Positions 35,386 through 43,094 of a DNA stretch of 64,000 nt are shown piece by piece. A program made the translations under genes and the position numbers. Each line of letters opens with the position of its first letter. Position 1 is the stretch's first letter. The stretch comes from PALSA-610 sp038239145 (GTDB lineage Bacteria; Actinomycetota; Acidimicrobiia; IMCC26256; PALSA-610). Below the pieces are notes generated by a model. The model was not told the DNA's origin, made no database searches, and saw only the letters and a list, made by a program, of their open reading frames with translations. The stretch is taken from the NCBI GenBank assembly GCA_038239145.1, contig JBBSFB010000009.1:39133-103132 (forward strand). The letters are read 5' to 3'.

Positions 35386-36489
35386 TCAGCGCGCGGCGGT
35401 TGCCAACGGCGCGTGGCCACTGTGCGGGACGATCTCCTTGGGCCGGACCGACTGCGCCACCGCGTCGTCGTAGGAGATCCGACCGGCGGCGACGAGCTCG
35501 TTGAGCGCGGACTCGAGCGTGACCATGCCCTCGGCCCGGCCGCTGTTGATCACGTTGCGTAGCTGATGGGTCCGGCCCTCACGGATGAGGTTGCGTACCG
35601 CGTCGTTTGCGACGAGGAGCTCGAATGCGGCGACGAGGCCACCGCCCGTCCTCGGGATCAGGCGCTGGGAGACCACGGCGGCGAGCGACGCCGCGAGCTG
35701 CACCCGGATCTGCGTCTGGCGCTCGGGCGGGAACACATCGGAGATGCGGTCGAGCGACTGGGATGCGTCGTTCGTGTGCAACGTGGCGAACACGAGGTGG
35801 CCAGTCTCGGCGAGGGTGAGCGCGAACTGGATCGTCTCCGGATCGCGCATCTCCCCGACCAGGATCACGTCGGGGTCCTCTCGGAGCGCAGAGCGGAGCG
35901 CGCGCGCGAAGGAGATCGTGTCGACGCCGACCTCGCGCTGATCGATGGCGGCGACACGATGCTGGTGCGTGTATTCGATCGGGTCTTCGATCGTGAGGAT
36001 GTGCACGGGACGGCGCGCGTTGATGTACTCGATCATCGACGCCAGTGTCGTCGACTTCCCCGAACCCGTAGGCCCGGTGACGAGCACGAAGCCCTGCTTG
36101 AAGTCGCACGCAGCCGCGAGCATCAAGGGGATGCCGATCTCTTCGGGCGACGGAACTGCGAGCGGAATGGCGCGCACCGACATCGCCAGCTCGCCACTGC
36201 GGAAGAAGCAGTTGGCCCGAAAGCGATGCGAGTGCTCGTAGGGAAAGGACAGGTCAAGATCGAGCTCCTCGTGGAGTCGTTCGATCTGCTCGTCGCTGAG
36301 CAGGCCCACGATCAAGTCTGCGCAATCCTGTGCTCGCAACGACGGAGCACCCTTGATCGGCACCAGCTTTCCGTCGACGCGCACGCGCGCTGGGGATCCC
36401 GGTGTGATCAGGAGATCGGTGCCCTTGAGCCGGATGACCTCTTTCAGGTAGATCTCGATCGCGTCGATCTTGGCGCCGGTCACCGTCAC
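35386..36489 (-). CDS. pilT: Type IV pilus retraction ATPase PilT
   Basis: A 367-residue hexameric ATPase. The N-terminal domain contains KGTDLLITPGSPARVRVDG. Walker A is GPTGSGKSTTLASM, the Asp box ILTIEDPIEYTHQH, Walker B VILVGEMRDPETI, and the His box TGHLVFATLHTNDAS. The C-terminus has the AIRNLIRE-like motif VRNLIREGRTHQ. PilT retracts pili. The GTG at 36489 is the start; an in-frame GTG two codons later is an alternative. It is the last gene of the pilus operon, 76 bp after the second pilin. Confidence 0.93.
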   Translation of the reverse strand: MTVTGAKIDAIEIYLKEVIRLKGTDLLITPGSPARVRVDGKLVPIKGAPSLRAQDCADLIVGLLSDEQIERLHEELDLDLSFPYEHSHRFRANCFFRSGELAMSVRAIPLAVPSPEEIGIPLMLAAACDFKQGFVLVTGPTGSGKSTTLASMIEYINARRPVHILTIEDPIEYTHQHRVAAIDQREVGVDTISFARALRSALREDPDVILVGEMRDPETIQFALTLAETGHLVFATLHTNDASQSLDRISDVFPPERQTQIRVQLAASLAAVVSQRLIPRTGGGLVAAFELLVANDAVRNLIREGRTHQLRNVINSGRAEGMVTLESALNELVAAGRISYDDAVAQSVRPKEIVPHSGHAPLATAAR

Positions 36490-36565
36490 TGCGTCTCACC
36501 TCTCGTTGCTCGGGTCCGCCTCGAGAGGGTTGTCAATCCCTCTCGAGGCACGGCGTCAGGGCCTG

Positions 36566-36952
36566 CTAACAGAGCGATGAGGTCATGATCCCGGTGGCGG
36601 GGGTATACGTCCCGAGTGACCCGGTCGCGGTAGACGCCGATCCAGTGCCGGACGACAAGAGGTTCAGCCCGGCGGCTGTCTTCAGGAAGGTGATCAGCGA
36701 CACTCCGGTCGTCCCTGCCTGTGCCGACGTTGGGTAGGCGTTCTGCTGCGCGTAGAACGCCTGCGTCGCGGTGTTGACGCTCCGCACCTCGATCTGACAC
36801 GCACTGGCTTTGCTCGTGTTGGTGATGCCGCCCACGGCGAACACCACGACCGCGGCGAGCACGCCGAGGATCACGATCACGACCAACAGCTCGACGAGGG
36901 TGAACCCTCGTTCGATGAGATTCTTGTCCTTGAGATCGATACGACTTCGCAC
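36566..36952 (-). CDS. Type IV pilin, copy 2 (downstream)
   Basis: A 128-residue prepilin from the GTG at 36952, with AGGAGG eight bases before it. The leader ends at G|FTLVELLVVIVILGVLA; Glu is at the expected +5 position of the mature protein. The hydrophobic alpha-helix is followed by a Cys in ASACQIEV. The globular part is Thr/Ser/Gly-rich, and the last residue of the protein is a Cys (MTSSLC). It is very similar to the pilin at 37021-37419. The leader RSRIDLKDKNLIERG is unusually long for type IVa pilins. Confidence 0.92.
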   Translation of the reverse strand: MRSRIDLKDKNLIERGFTLVELLVVIVILGVLAAVVVFAVGGITNTSKASACQIEVRSVNTATQAFYAQQNAYPTSAQAGTTGVSLITFLKTAAGLNLLSSGTGSASTATGSLGTYTPATGIMTSSLC

Positions 36953-37000
36953 GTGAAATTCCTCCTGGGGATGGCAGCAGGGTGGCTGCGCAGAGATGAA

Positions 37001-37012
37001 CGATCGCGATCG
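37001..37012. promoter_or_regulatory. 12-bp perfect palindrome between the pilin genes
   Basis: CGATCGCGATCG lies between the stop of the first pilin gene and the ribosome site of the second. It is GC-rich and could arise by chance, but it sits where an internal promoter or mRNA processing site would be expected. Confidence 0.25.
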
Positions 37013-37020
37013 GGTGGGCA

Positions 37021-37419
37021 CTAGCAAAGTGTCGAGGCGAATACGCCGGTGGTGGCGGAGTACGTGCCGGGCGCTGTGCTCGGAGCCGACGAGGCTCCCG
37101 TTCCGGACGACAAGAGGTTGAGCCCGCCGGCCGTCTGGAGGAACGCGATGAGCGTGGCGCCGGTCGTGCCCGCGCCTGCGGGCGCTGCTGTCGCAGGCGG
37201 ATACGCGTTCTTCTGCGCGTAGTACGCCTGGGTCGCAGTGTTGACGGTACGAACCTCGATCTGACAAGCACTGGCTTTGCTCGTGTTGGTGATGCCGCCG
37301 ACGGCGAACACCACGACCGCGGCGAGCACGCCGAGGATCACGATGACGACGAGCAGCTCGACGAGGGTGAATCCTCGTTCGATCAGGTTCTTGTCCTTGA
37401 AATCAATGCGATTCTTCAC
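37021..37419 (-). CDS. Type IV pilin, copy 1 (upstream)
   Basis: A 132-residue prepilin from the GTG at 37419, with AGGAGG ten bases upstream. The leader KNRIDFKDKNLIERG precedes FTLVELLVVIVILGVLA with Glu at +5. Cys occurs in ASACQIEV and as the last residue (FASTLC). The N-terminal half is almost identical to the next pilin, and the C-terminal half varies (APSTAPGTYSATTGVFASTLC-like ending, partly shared). Tandem duplication is clear. The prepilin peptidase is not encoded in the window. Confidence 0.92.
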   Translation of the reverse strand: MKNRIDFKDKNLIERGFTLVELLVVIVILGVLAAVVVFAVGGITNTSKASACQIEVRTVNTATQAYYAQKNAYPPATAAPAGAGTTGATLIAFLQTAGGLNLLSSGTGASSAPSTAPGTYSATTGVFASTLC

Positions 37420-37472
37420 TTTGGATGTTCCTCCTGTAGGAGCAGCAGAGCTGCTGCTCGACGCAAGGCGAT

Positions 37473-37620
37473 CTACGTGCGCGTTGCCGCGTAGACGCCG
37501 GTGGTGTTCGAGTAGGTCGGTACGGGCAGACCGTCCGATGCGGTATCGGTGCCGGACGGAGGCCCGGCTCAGGGTTCGGTGCCGTGGTGCACCACCTCCC
37601 CGTCGGAGGTCCAAGCTCGA
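37473..37620 (-). pseudogene. 3' relic of a third pilin gene
   Basis: Between pilC and the first pilin a minus-strand frame ends at a TAG (37473-37475) after SGTDTASDGLPVPTYSNTTG and VYAAT. This closely follows the pilin C-termini SGTGASSAPSTAPGTYSATTG and VFAST. Upstream of it the frame is closed by a TGA, and the signal-helix part is absent. It is therefore the tail of a pilin gene whose 5' part was lost. Confidence 0.6.
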
Positions 37621-37624
37621 ACCG

Positions 37625-38845
37625 TCATTTGATGTTCGAGAGGTTGGGGGCGGAGTAGATGCCGTACATCGCCTGCACGAGTGCGACCGCGACGAAGCCG
37701 ACGACCAGGCCCATGACCAGGATGACCGCAGGTTCGAAGAGCGTCGTGAGCTTCTTGAGCTTGAACTCGAGCTCGCGCGAGTAGTAGTCGGACGCATTCT
37801 CGAGCTGCACGTCGAGCGTTCCGGTGTTCTCGCCGACCCGCATCATCTGGATCGCGGCTTCCGGGAAGAGCCCGGTGTCACCGATCGGGCCGGCGAGCCC
37901 TTCTCCCTCGAGCATCCGCACCTGCGCACTCTGCAGACCGTCCTCGAACACGCTGTTGTTCGCGCCCTTGATCGCGGCCGCCATCGCATCGGGCAGCGGC
38001 ACGCCTGCTCGCGACATCGCGCCGAGGATGCGGGTGACGCGTTCGACGACCGAGTAGAGGACGATCACCTTGATCAACGGGATGCGAAGCGTCACCTTGT
38101 TGCGCAGCCGCCGGCCCTTCTCGGTCTTCATGACCCACAAGCCGAAGGCGCCCCACGCCGCGAACCACAGCAGGTATATCCACCAGTAGTGCTTGGTGAA
38201 GTTGGCCAGCCCGATGAGGATGCGCGTCGACAACGGCAACTTCGCCCCGAGCCCGCTGAAGAACGTCGCGAACTTCGGCAACACCCAGACCGCGAGCACC
38301 GAGACCGTCACGACGGCCATACCGAGGACGACCGCCGGGTACGCCAGCGCCTGGTTGACGCGACTGCGCGTCTCGAGGTCGCGCTCCAGATAGTTCGACA
38401 CCTGGACCAGTGCCAGGTCGAGCCGGCCCGTCATCTCCGCGGCCTTGACGATGCCGAGGTAGTAGGGCGGGAAGAGATCGGCGTTGCGCGCGAGTGCGTC
38501 GGAGAACTGTGTCCCCTGCGCAATTGCTTCGCTCGCCTCGCCCAGCACCTCTTGCCAGTGCCGGTTGGTGCTCGACCGTGCGATGACCTGGAGCCCGTCG
38601 GTCAGCGGAATACCCGCGGCGACGAAGGCGGCCATCTGCCGCGAGAAGTTCATGATGTCGGCCTTCTTGACCCGCTGCTTCGTCAGCTCGATCGAGAACA
38701 GGCTCTTGCGGGCCCGCTTGATCTTTTGCACCTCGAGGTTGCGGACGAGCAGCTCGTCGCGCGCGCTCGTCTCGCTGAGCGCGTCGAGCTCGTCCTTCAC
38801 CTTGGTGCCGTCGGCCGCAACGGCCGTATAGCGGAAGCGTGACAT
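37625..38845 (-). CDS. pilC: Type IV pilus inner-membrane platform protein PilC
   Basis: A 406-residue T2SSF/PilC protein with two repeated cytoplasmic domains, each followed by TM helices: FSRQMAAFVAAGIPLTDGLQ begins the first and YSVVERVTRILGAMSRAGVP the second. Three TM segments are visible (AVVLGMAVVTVSVLAVWVLP, WWIYLLWFAAWGAFGLWV and ILVMGLVVGFVAVALV). PilC links the ATPases to the growing pilus. It starts at the ATG at 38845, 15 bp after pilB. Confidence 0.93.
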   Translation of the reverse strand: MSRFRYTAVAADGTKVKDELDALSETSARDELLVRNLEVQKIKRARKSLFSIELTKQRVKKADIMNFSRQMAAFVAAGIPLTDGLQVIARSSTNRHWQEVLGEASEAIAQGTQFSDALARNADLFPPYYLGIVKAAEMTGRLDLALVQVSNYLERDLETRSRVNQALAYPAVVLGMAVVTVSVLAVWVLPKFATFFSGLGAKLPLSTRILIGLANFTKHYWWIYLLWFAAWGAFGLWVMKTEKGRRLRNKVTLRIPLIKVIVLYSVVERVTRILGAMSRAGVPLPDAMAAAIKGANNSVFEDGLQSAQVRMLEGEGLAGPIGDTGLFPEAAIQMMRVGENTGTLDVQLENASDYYSRELEFKLKKLTTLFEPAVILVMGLVVGFVAVALVQAMYGIYSAPNLSNIK

Positions 38846-38860
38846 CGTGGTTCCTTCGAG

Positions 38861-40663
38861 CTAGAGCACGTACACGGTGCGGAGCACCTCGGCGATGGTT
38901 GTGACGTTGCCCTCGACGAGATCGATGGCCTGGTCGCGAAGTGTGTGCATGCCGTGCGCGGTCGCAGCCGCGCGCAATGCCTCCAGCGATCCCTGCGCGA
39001 CGATCAGCTCCTTCAGATCGTCACTGATCGGGAGCACCTCGTAGATGCCGACCCGGTCGTAGTAACCCGTCTGCCCACACACGTTGCAACCCCGGCCGTA
39101 TACGAAGTCGGTCTTGTCGGCGCGACCTCCGGAGAGGTCGTAGAACGCACGCTCCTCCGCAGTGGGCGTGTACGGGCCCATGCATGTCGTGCACACCTTG
39201 CGGATCAGACGTTGCCCGACGACGCCGAGCAGCGAGGACGCGACGAGGAAGGCTTCGATGCCCATGTCCATGAAGCGGTGGAGGGCACTCGTCGCGTCGG
39301 TCGCGTGCAACGACGACATCACGAAGTGCCCGGTCATGGCCGCCTGCACCGCGATGCGGGCGGTGTCGACGTCGCGGATCTCACCGACGAGGATCGCGTC
39401 GGGGTCCTGCCGCAGGATCGAGCGCAATCCGGTCGCGAACGTCACCCCGGCGAGCGGATTGATCTGGATCTGGTTGACCGACGGAAACACGTACTCGACC
39501 GGATCCTCGATCGTCATGATGTTGATCTCTTCGCGGTCGATCTCCGCCAACGTCGCGTAGAGCGTCGTGGTCTTGCCCGACCCGGTCGGGCCCGCGCAGA
39601 TCACCATTCCGTACGGCGACCGGATCAGCCGCTCGTACTCCGAATAGCTCTCGTCCGACATGCCGAGCTGTGCGAGCGTGAGCAGCGCACGCGTGCGGTC
39701 GAGCAGACGCATCACGCACTTCTCGCCGAACACCGTCGCGGTGGTCGACACGCGCACGTCGAGCGCGTGGCCTTCGACAGTCAGCTCGATCTGTCCGTCC
39801 TGCGGCCGCCGGCGCTCGACGATGTTCATGTCGGCCATCACCTTGATGCGCGACACCAGAGGCGTCGCCATCGATACGGGCAGCGACAGCACTTCGTGTA
39901 ACGCCCCGTCGGTGCGGACGCGCACGCGGACGCGGTCCTGCTGAGGTTCGATGTGCACGTCGGACGCGCGGTCGCGAACCGCCTGTTCGAAGATCAGATT
40001 GACGACCTTCACGATCGGCGCGTTGGCGTCGACTTCGACTTCGGGCGCGGGGCCGCTCGTCTTGCGACCGCGTTCCTCGGAGCGTTGCTCGAACTCCTTT
40101 AGCGCGCCGCTGATCTCGGCCTGATTGAGGTAGGCGCGGTCGATCGCATACGTGATGTCGGCCGGCGGCGCGACCAAGAGCCGCACGGGCGTGTGCAGCA
40201 GCGCGATGAGCCTCGCCTGCAGCCCCGAGTCGAGCGGATTCCCGATCGCGACTTCGATCCGCCCGCCGATCCGCCGGAGCGGCAACGCGCCGAGATCGCG
40301 CGCCTGCTCCTCGGTCAGGAGCCCCACGATCGCGATGTCGGGACGGGCGCGCGAGATGTCGACCGCCTCGAGCCCGGCCTGTTCGGCGAGCGCGGAGCTG
40401 AGGACCCGGTCGGAGATGACGCCGAGCTCGACGAGGATCTCCCCCAGCCGCTTCCCACCCGACGTCTGGGCACCCAGGGCGTCTCGAAGTTGCTGACCCG
40501 ACATGTCGCCGCGCTCGACGAGAAGGGCGCCCAGGGGCGTGGTCGCCGTGTCTACCGACGCGGGTACGACTCCGATGTCGTCAAGAACCGTGTCGCCGGG
40601 GTCGTCCGGGCGCGGTTCGCCGGGCATCGGTTTCGCCGGGTTCACTTTCAACTCGCCTCGCAT
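38861..40663 (-). CDS. pilB: Type IV pilus assembly ATPase PilB with MshEN-like N-terminus
   Basis: A 600-residue extension ATPase. Residues about 40-95 hold two similar motifs, LGALLVERGDMSGQQLRDAL and RLGEILVELGVISDRVLSSA, each ending in a helix with Gln a few residues on. This matches the tandem motif of the c-di-GMP-binding MshEN domain, although the first copy has Pro instead of Arg. The ATPase has Walker A GPTGSGKTTTLYATL, the Asp box MTIEDPVEYVF, Walker B AILVGEIRDVDTA and the zinc-binding tetracysteine CTTCMGPY...CNVCGQTGY. The start is the ATG at 40663; no strong ribosome site is visible. Confidence 0.93.
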   Translation of the reverse strand: MRGELKVNPAKPMPGEPRPDDPGDTVLDDIGVVPASVDTATTPLGALLVERGDMSGQQLRDALGAQTSGGKRLGEILVELGVISDRVLSSALAEQAGLEAVDISRARPDIAIVGLLTEEQARDLGALPLRRIGGRIEVAIGNPLDSGLQARLIALLHTPVRLLVAPPADITYAIDRAYLNQAEISGALKEFEQRSEERGRKTSGPAPEVEVDANAPIVKVVNLIFEQAVRDRASDVHIEPQQDRVRVRVRTDGALHEVLSLPVSMATPLVSRIKVMADMNIVERRRPQDGQIELTVEGHALDVRVSTTATVFGEKCVMRLLDRTRALLTLAQLGMSDESYSEYERLIRSPYGMVICAGPTGSGKTTTLYATLAEIDREEINIMTIEDPVEYVFPSVNQIQINPLAGVTFATGLRSILRQDPDAILVGEIRDVDTARIAVQAAMTGHFVMSSLHATDATSALHRFMDMGIEAFLVASSLLGVVGQRLIRKVCTTCMGPYTPTAEERAFYDLSGGRADKTDFVYGRGCNVCGQTGYYDRVGIYEVLPISDDLKELIVAQGSLEALRAAATAHGMHTLRDQAIDLVEGNVTTIAEVLRTVYVL

Positions 40664-40843
40664 GACGTCACCAGACCGAAGGGAACTTGCTCGGGCACCG
40701 CCCCGCACGCTCCGCAGCGGATCGTGGGTTCGGTTACCTGGAGTGTCCGCCCACGCGCGTTACGGAGTCGTGACCGGTCCGCAACCGACACAGTCACCGG
40801 AGGTCGACGGAAACCCGTCACCCGACGGCGACGAAACACCGCG

Positions 40844-42826
40844 TCAACGGGACAACATGAAGTCGACCGAGCCACTCGGCACCGCCGATCCGAAGAACTT
40901 CGCAGTTCCGAACGATGCGAGAGACCCGTCGAGGCCGAGCAGGTAATAACCGTCGTTCGACGGCACGGCCCGCATGCGGACGGTCGGGGCCGACGACACG
41001 CCCACGAGGTTTCGGATGCTCGGGAGGCTGCCCTCGAACGGGACGTCGAAGGCGAAGATGCCGCCGTCGGAGGCAACGAGCCAGTACCCGCGGCCGTTCG
41101 TCGCGCTGGCCATCGACATCACCGGCGCCGAGAGCGTCATCGCCCCGGTCGACCCGCGGAAGCGGGCGTCGCCGAAGGAGAATACGCCGCCGTCGGCGGC
41201 CACGAACCAGTAGCCGTGCCCGCTCGTCGTCAACGCGAGGTCGAGGACACGGGCATTGAGATGCATCCCGCCCGTCGATCCGTAGAAGTGCGCGTCGCCG
41301 AAGGTGAAGATGCCACCGTCGGCCGCCAACAGGATGTAACCGCGGCCCGAGGGCGACGACGCCATACCGACGATGGGCGCGTTGAGGGCGACGCTGTTCA
41401 TCCCGCCGTCGAAGCCCGCATCGCCGAACGCCGACACCGCCCCGTTCGCCGCGACGAGCCAGTAGCCAAGACCTGAAGCGGTACGTGCCGACGCGACGAT
41501 GGGCGACGCACCCTGGGCTGCGTTGCCGTACGACTTGGCATCGCCGTAGGCGCGCACCTCGCCGCCGTTACCGACGATCCAGTAGCCGTTGCCCTTGGAG
41601 CCGTAGCCCGGCGGGCGCGGCGCCGCAGTGAGCACTGCGGCCGCCGGGTTGATCAACCCGTGCCCGTAGAGCGGATCGTTGCCGCGGGCACCCGCGTCAC
41701 GAGCGGTCGCCTCCAGTATCGAGGTCACCGAGGCGGCCGAGAGTGAGCGATGCTCGGAGGCGATGAGTGCCGCTTCCGCCGACGCGTACGGCGTCGCCAT
41801 CGACGTTCCGCTCGCCACCGCGTAGCTGTTCGACGAGGTCGACCACGTCGACAAGATGTTGTTGCCGGGTGCGCTCACGTCGACGTAGCTGCCGGTGTTC
41901 GAGAACGGCGCCCGGTTCAGGTTCTCGTCGAATGCGGCGACCGCGATGGCCTGCGGGTACGCAGCCGGGTACACGGGCGCGTTGTCGGTCGAGCCGTTGT
42001 TTCCGGCGGCCGCGAGCACCACCGTGCCCTTCGACAAGGCGTACTCGATTGCGATCTGCATACCTGGCGACGGTCCGCCGCCGAGGCTCATGTTGATGAC
42101 CCGGGCGCCGTGATCGGTGGCCCAGATGATGCCGGCCGCCACGTTCGACGACACCCCGCTGCCGTTGGCGTCGAGTACGCGCACGGGCAGGATCCGCACA
42201 CCGGGCGCCGCGCCCACGATCCCGCGACCGTTGTTCACCTGGGCGGCGATGATCCCGGCGACGTGGGTGCCGTGACCGTCGGGGTCGTACCGGCCGTCGC
42301 GGGAAGCATCGATGTAGTCGATTCCCGGGAGCACGACCGAGCCCAGGTCTTCGTGGGCGGCATCGACGCCGGTGTCGATAACCGCGACCGTGACGCCGGC
42401 ACCGCGCGTCGCCGACCACGCGTTCTCGAACGAGGTCTGGTCGAGGGCCCACTGCTGCGGCCGCATCGGATCGTTCTCACCCGCGGTGCTCATGGTTCCT
42501 TCGGGGACATCGGCCTCGACACTGAGGACGGTGGCTCCCGACTTGATGACGGCGTTCGGATGGAGGCCCGACACTGCGGTCCCCCGCGCGACGCTCAACG
42601 ATCCGTCGGGCGCGCGGACGATCGACCATTGACCTCTCGCGGGCGCGGTCGTCGTGCTCGAAGTCGGCGCGATCGGGCGGGTCGCGGCGGTGTTCTTGAA
42701 CGGATCCGATCGGCCGCCGTGCGCGAGATTGGTCACCACGACGCCCGCAACGGCGATCGCGCCGACGGTCACCGCGGCCAGCAGGACGACGGAAGTCTTG
42801 CGGCGGCGGGTCTGGTGACGGATCAT
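40844..42826 (-). CDS. Secreted subtilisin-like protease with C-terminal GYW/DGG repeats
   Basis: A 660-residue protein with an N-terminal TM/signal anchor (about residues 10-33), a Thr/Ser/Pro linker, then an S8 peptidase domain. The catalytic Asp is in VAVIDTGVDAAHEDL, His in GHGTHVAGI, Ser in ASGTSMATPYA and the oxyanion Asn in AAAGNNGST. From about residue 405 there are about five or six repeats of 40-50 residues such as GYWFVAADGGVFSFGDARF and GYWLVASDGGIFAFDVPF, probably a beta-propeller-like surface domain. It lies 180 bp upstream of pilB on the same strand and may process or anchor pilus or cell-wall proteins. Confidence 0.9.
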   Translation of the reverse strand: MIRHQTRRRKTSVVLLAAVTVGAIAVAGVVVTNLAHGGRSDPFKNTAATRPIAPTSSTTTAPARGQWSIVRAPDGSLSVARGTAVSGLHPNAVIKSGATVLSVEADVPEGTMSTAGENDPMRPQQWALDQTSFENAWSATRGAGVTVAVIDTGVDAAHEDLGSVVLPGIDYIDASRDGRYDPDGHGTHVAGIIAAQVNNGRGIVGAAPGVRILPVRVLDANGSGVSSNVAAGIIWATDHGARVINMSLGGGPSPGMQIAIEYALSKGTVVLAAAGNNGSTDNAPVYPAAYPQAIAVAAFDENLNRAPFSNTGSYVDVSAPGNNILSTWSTSSNSYAVASGTSMATPYASAEAALIASEHRSLSAASVTSILEATARDAGARGNDPLYGHGLINPAAAVLTAAPRPPGYGSKGNGYWIVGNGGEVRAYGDAKSYGNAAQGASPIVASARTASGLGYWLVAANGAVSAFGDAGFDGGMNSVALNAPIVGMASSPSGRGYILLAADGGIFTFGDAHFYGSTGGMHLNARVLDLALTTSGHGYWFVAADGGVFSFGDARFRGSTGAMTLSAPVMSMASATNGRGYWLVASDGGIFAFDVPFEGSLPSIRNLVGVSSAPTVRMRAVPSNDGYYLLGLDGSLASFGTAKFFGSAVPSGSVDFMLSR

Positions 42827-42906
42827 GCGTGCTGCTCCGGTAGCAAACGTTCGGCGGCGAGGCGTCGAGGGTTCCCGGCGGCAACGGATCCACTTTGGTC
42901 GCGGAT

Positions 42907-42924
42907 CGTGACTGCATCGTCACG
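42907..42924. promoter_or_regulatory. Inverted repeat in the divergent subtilase/GGDEF promoter region
   Basis: CGTGAC (42907-42912) and GTCACG (42919-42924) form perfect arms around a 6-base spacer. It lies 80 bp upstream of the subtilase start, in the 268-bp region shared with the c-di-GMP operon. Confidence 0.35.
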
Positions 42925-42950
42925 GTGAACGCGTCTCGCGGTCGACGTTG

Positions 42951-42985
42951 CGCACTACGTGCGGCATCTACGCACTATTTGCGGC
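42951..42985. promoter_or_regulatory. Two 15-bp operator-like repeats, 20 bp apart
   Basis: CGCACTACGTGCGGC at 42951-42965 and CGCACTATTTGCGGC at 42971-42985 differ at two bases. The first has perfect inverted arms CGCAC/GTGCG around TAC, the second the same with one mismatch. A 20-bp spacing, about two helical turns, puts both on one face of the DNA. They lie 110-145 bp upstream of the GGDEF-EAL start. Confidence 0.55.
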
Positions 42986-43094
42986 TACAAGCGGATTCCA
43001 CCTGGGGCCGGCAGGTCGTACGGTCGGTGTCGCGTCTCGTCAAGACCTCGCGACACGCTCACTTTCCGTTGGTACGGCAGGGAGCATCGGCGCA

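Noticed and set aside
40648..40843. Possible tiny zinc-binding ORF (CGACG) upstream of pilB
   Set aside because: Only one Cys pair, no ribosome site, and it continues as the antisense or leader of other frames.
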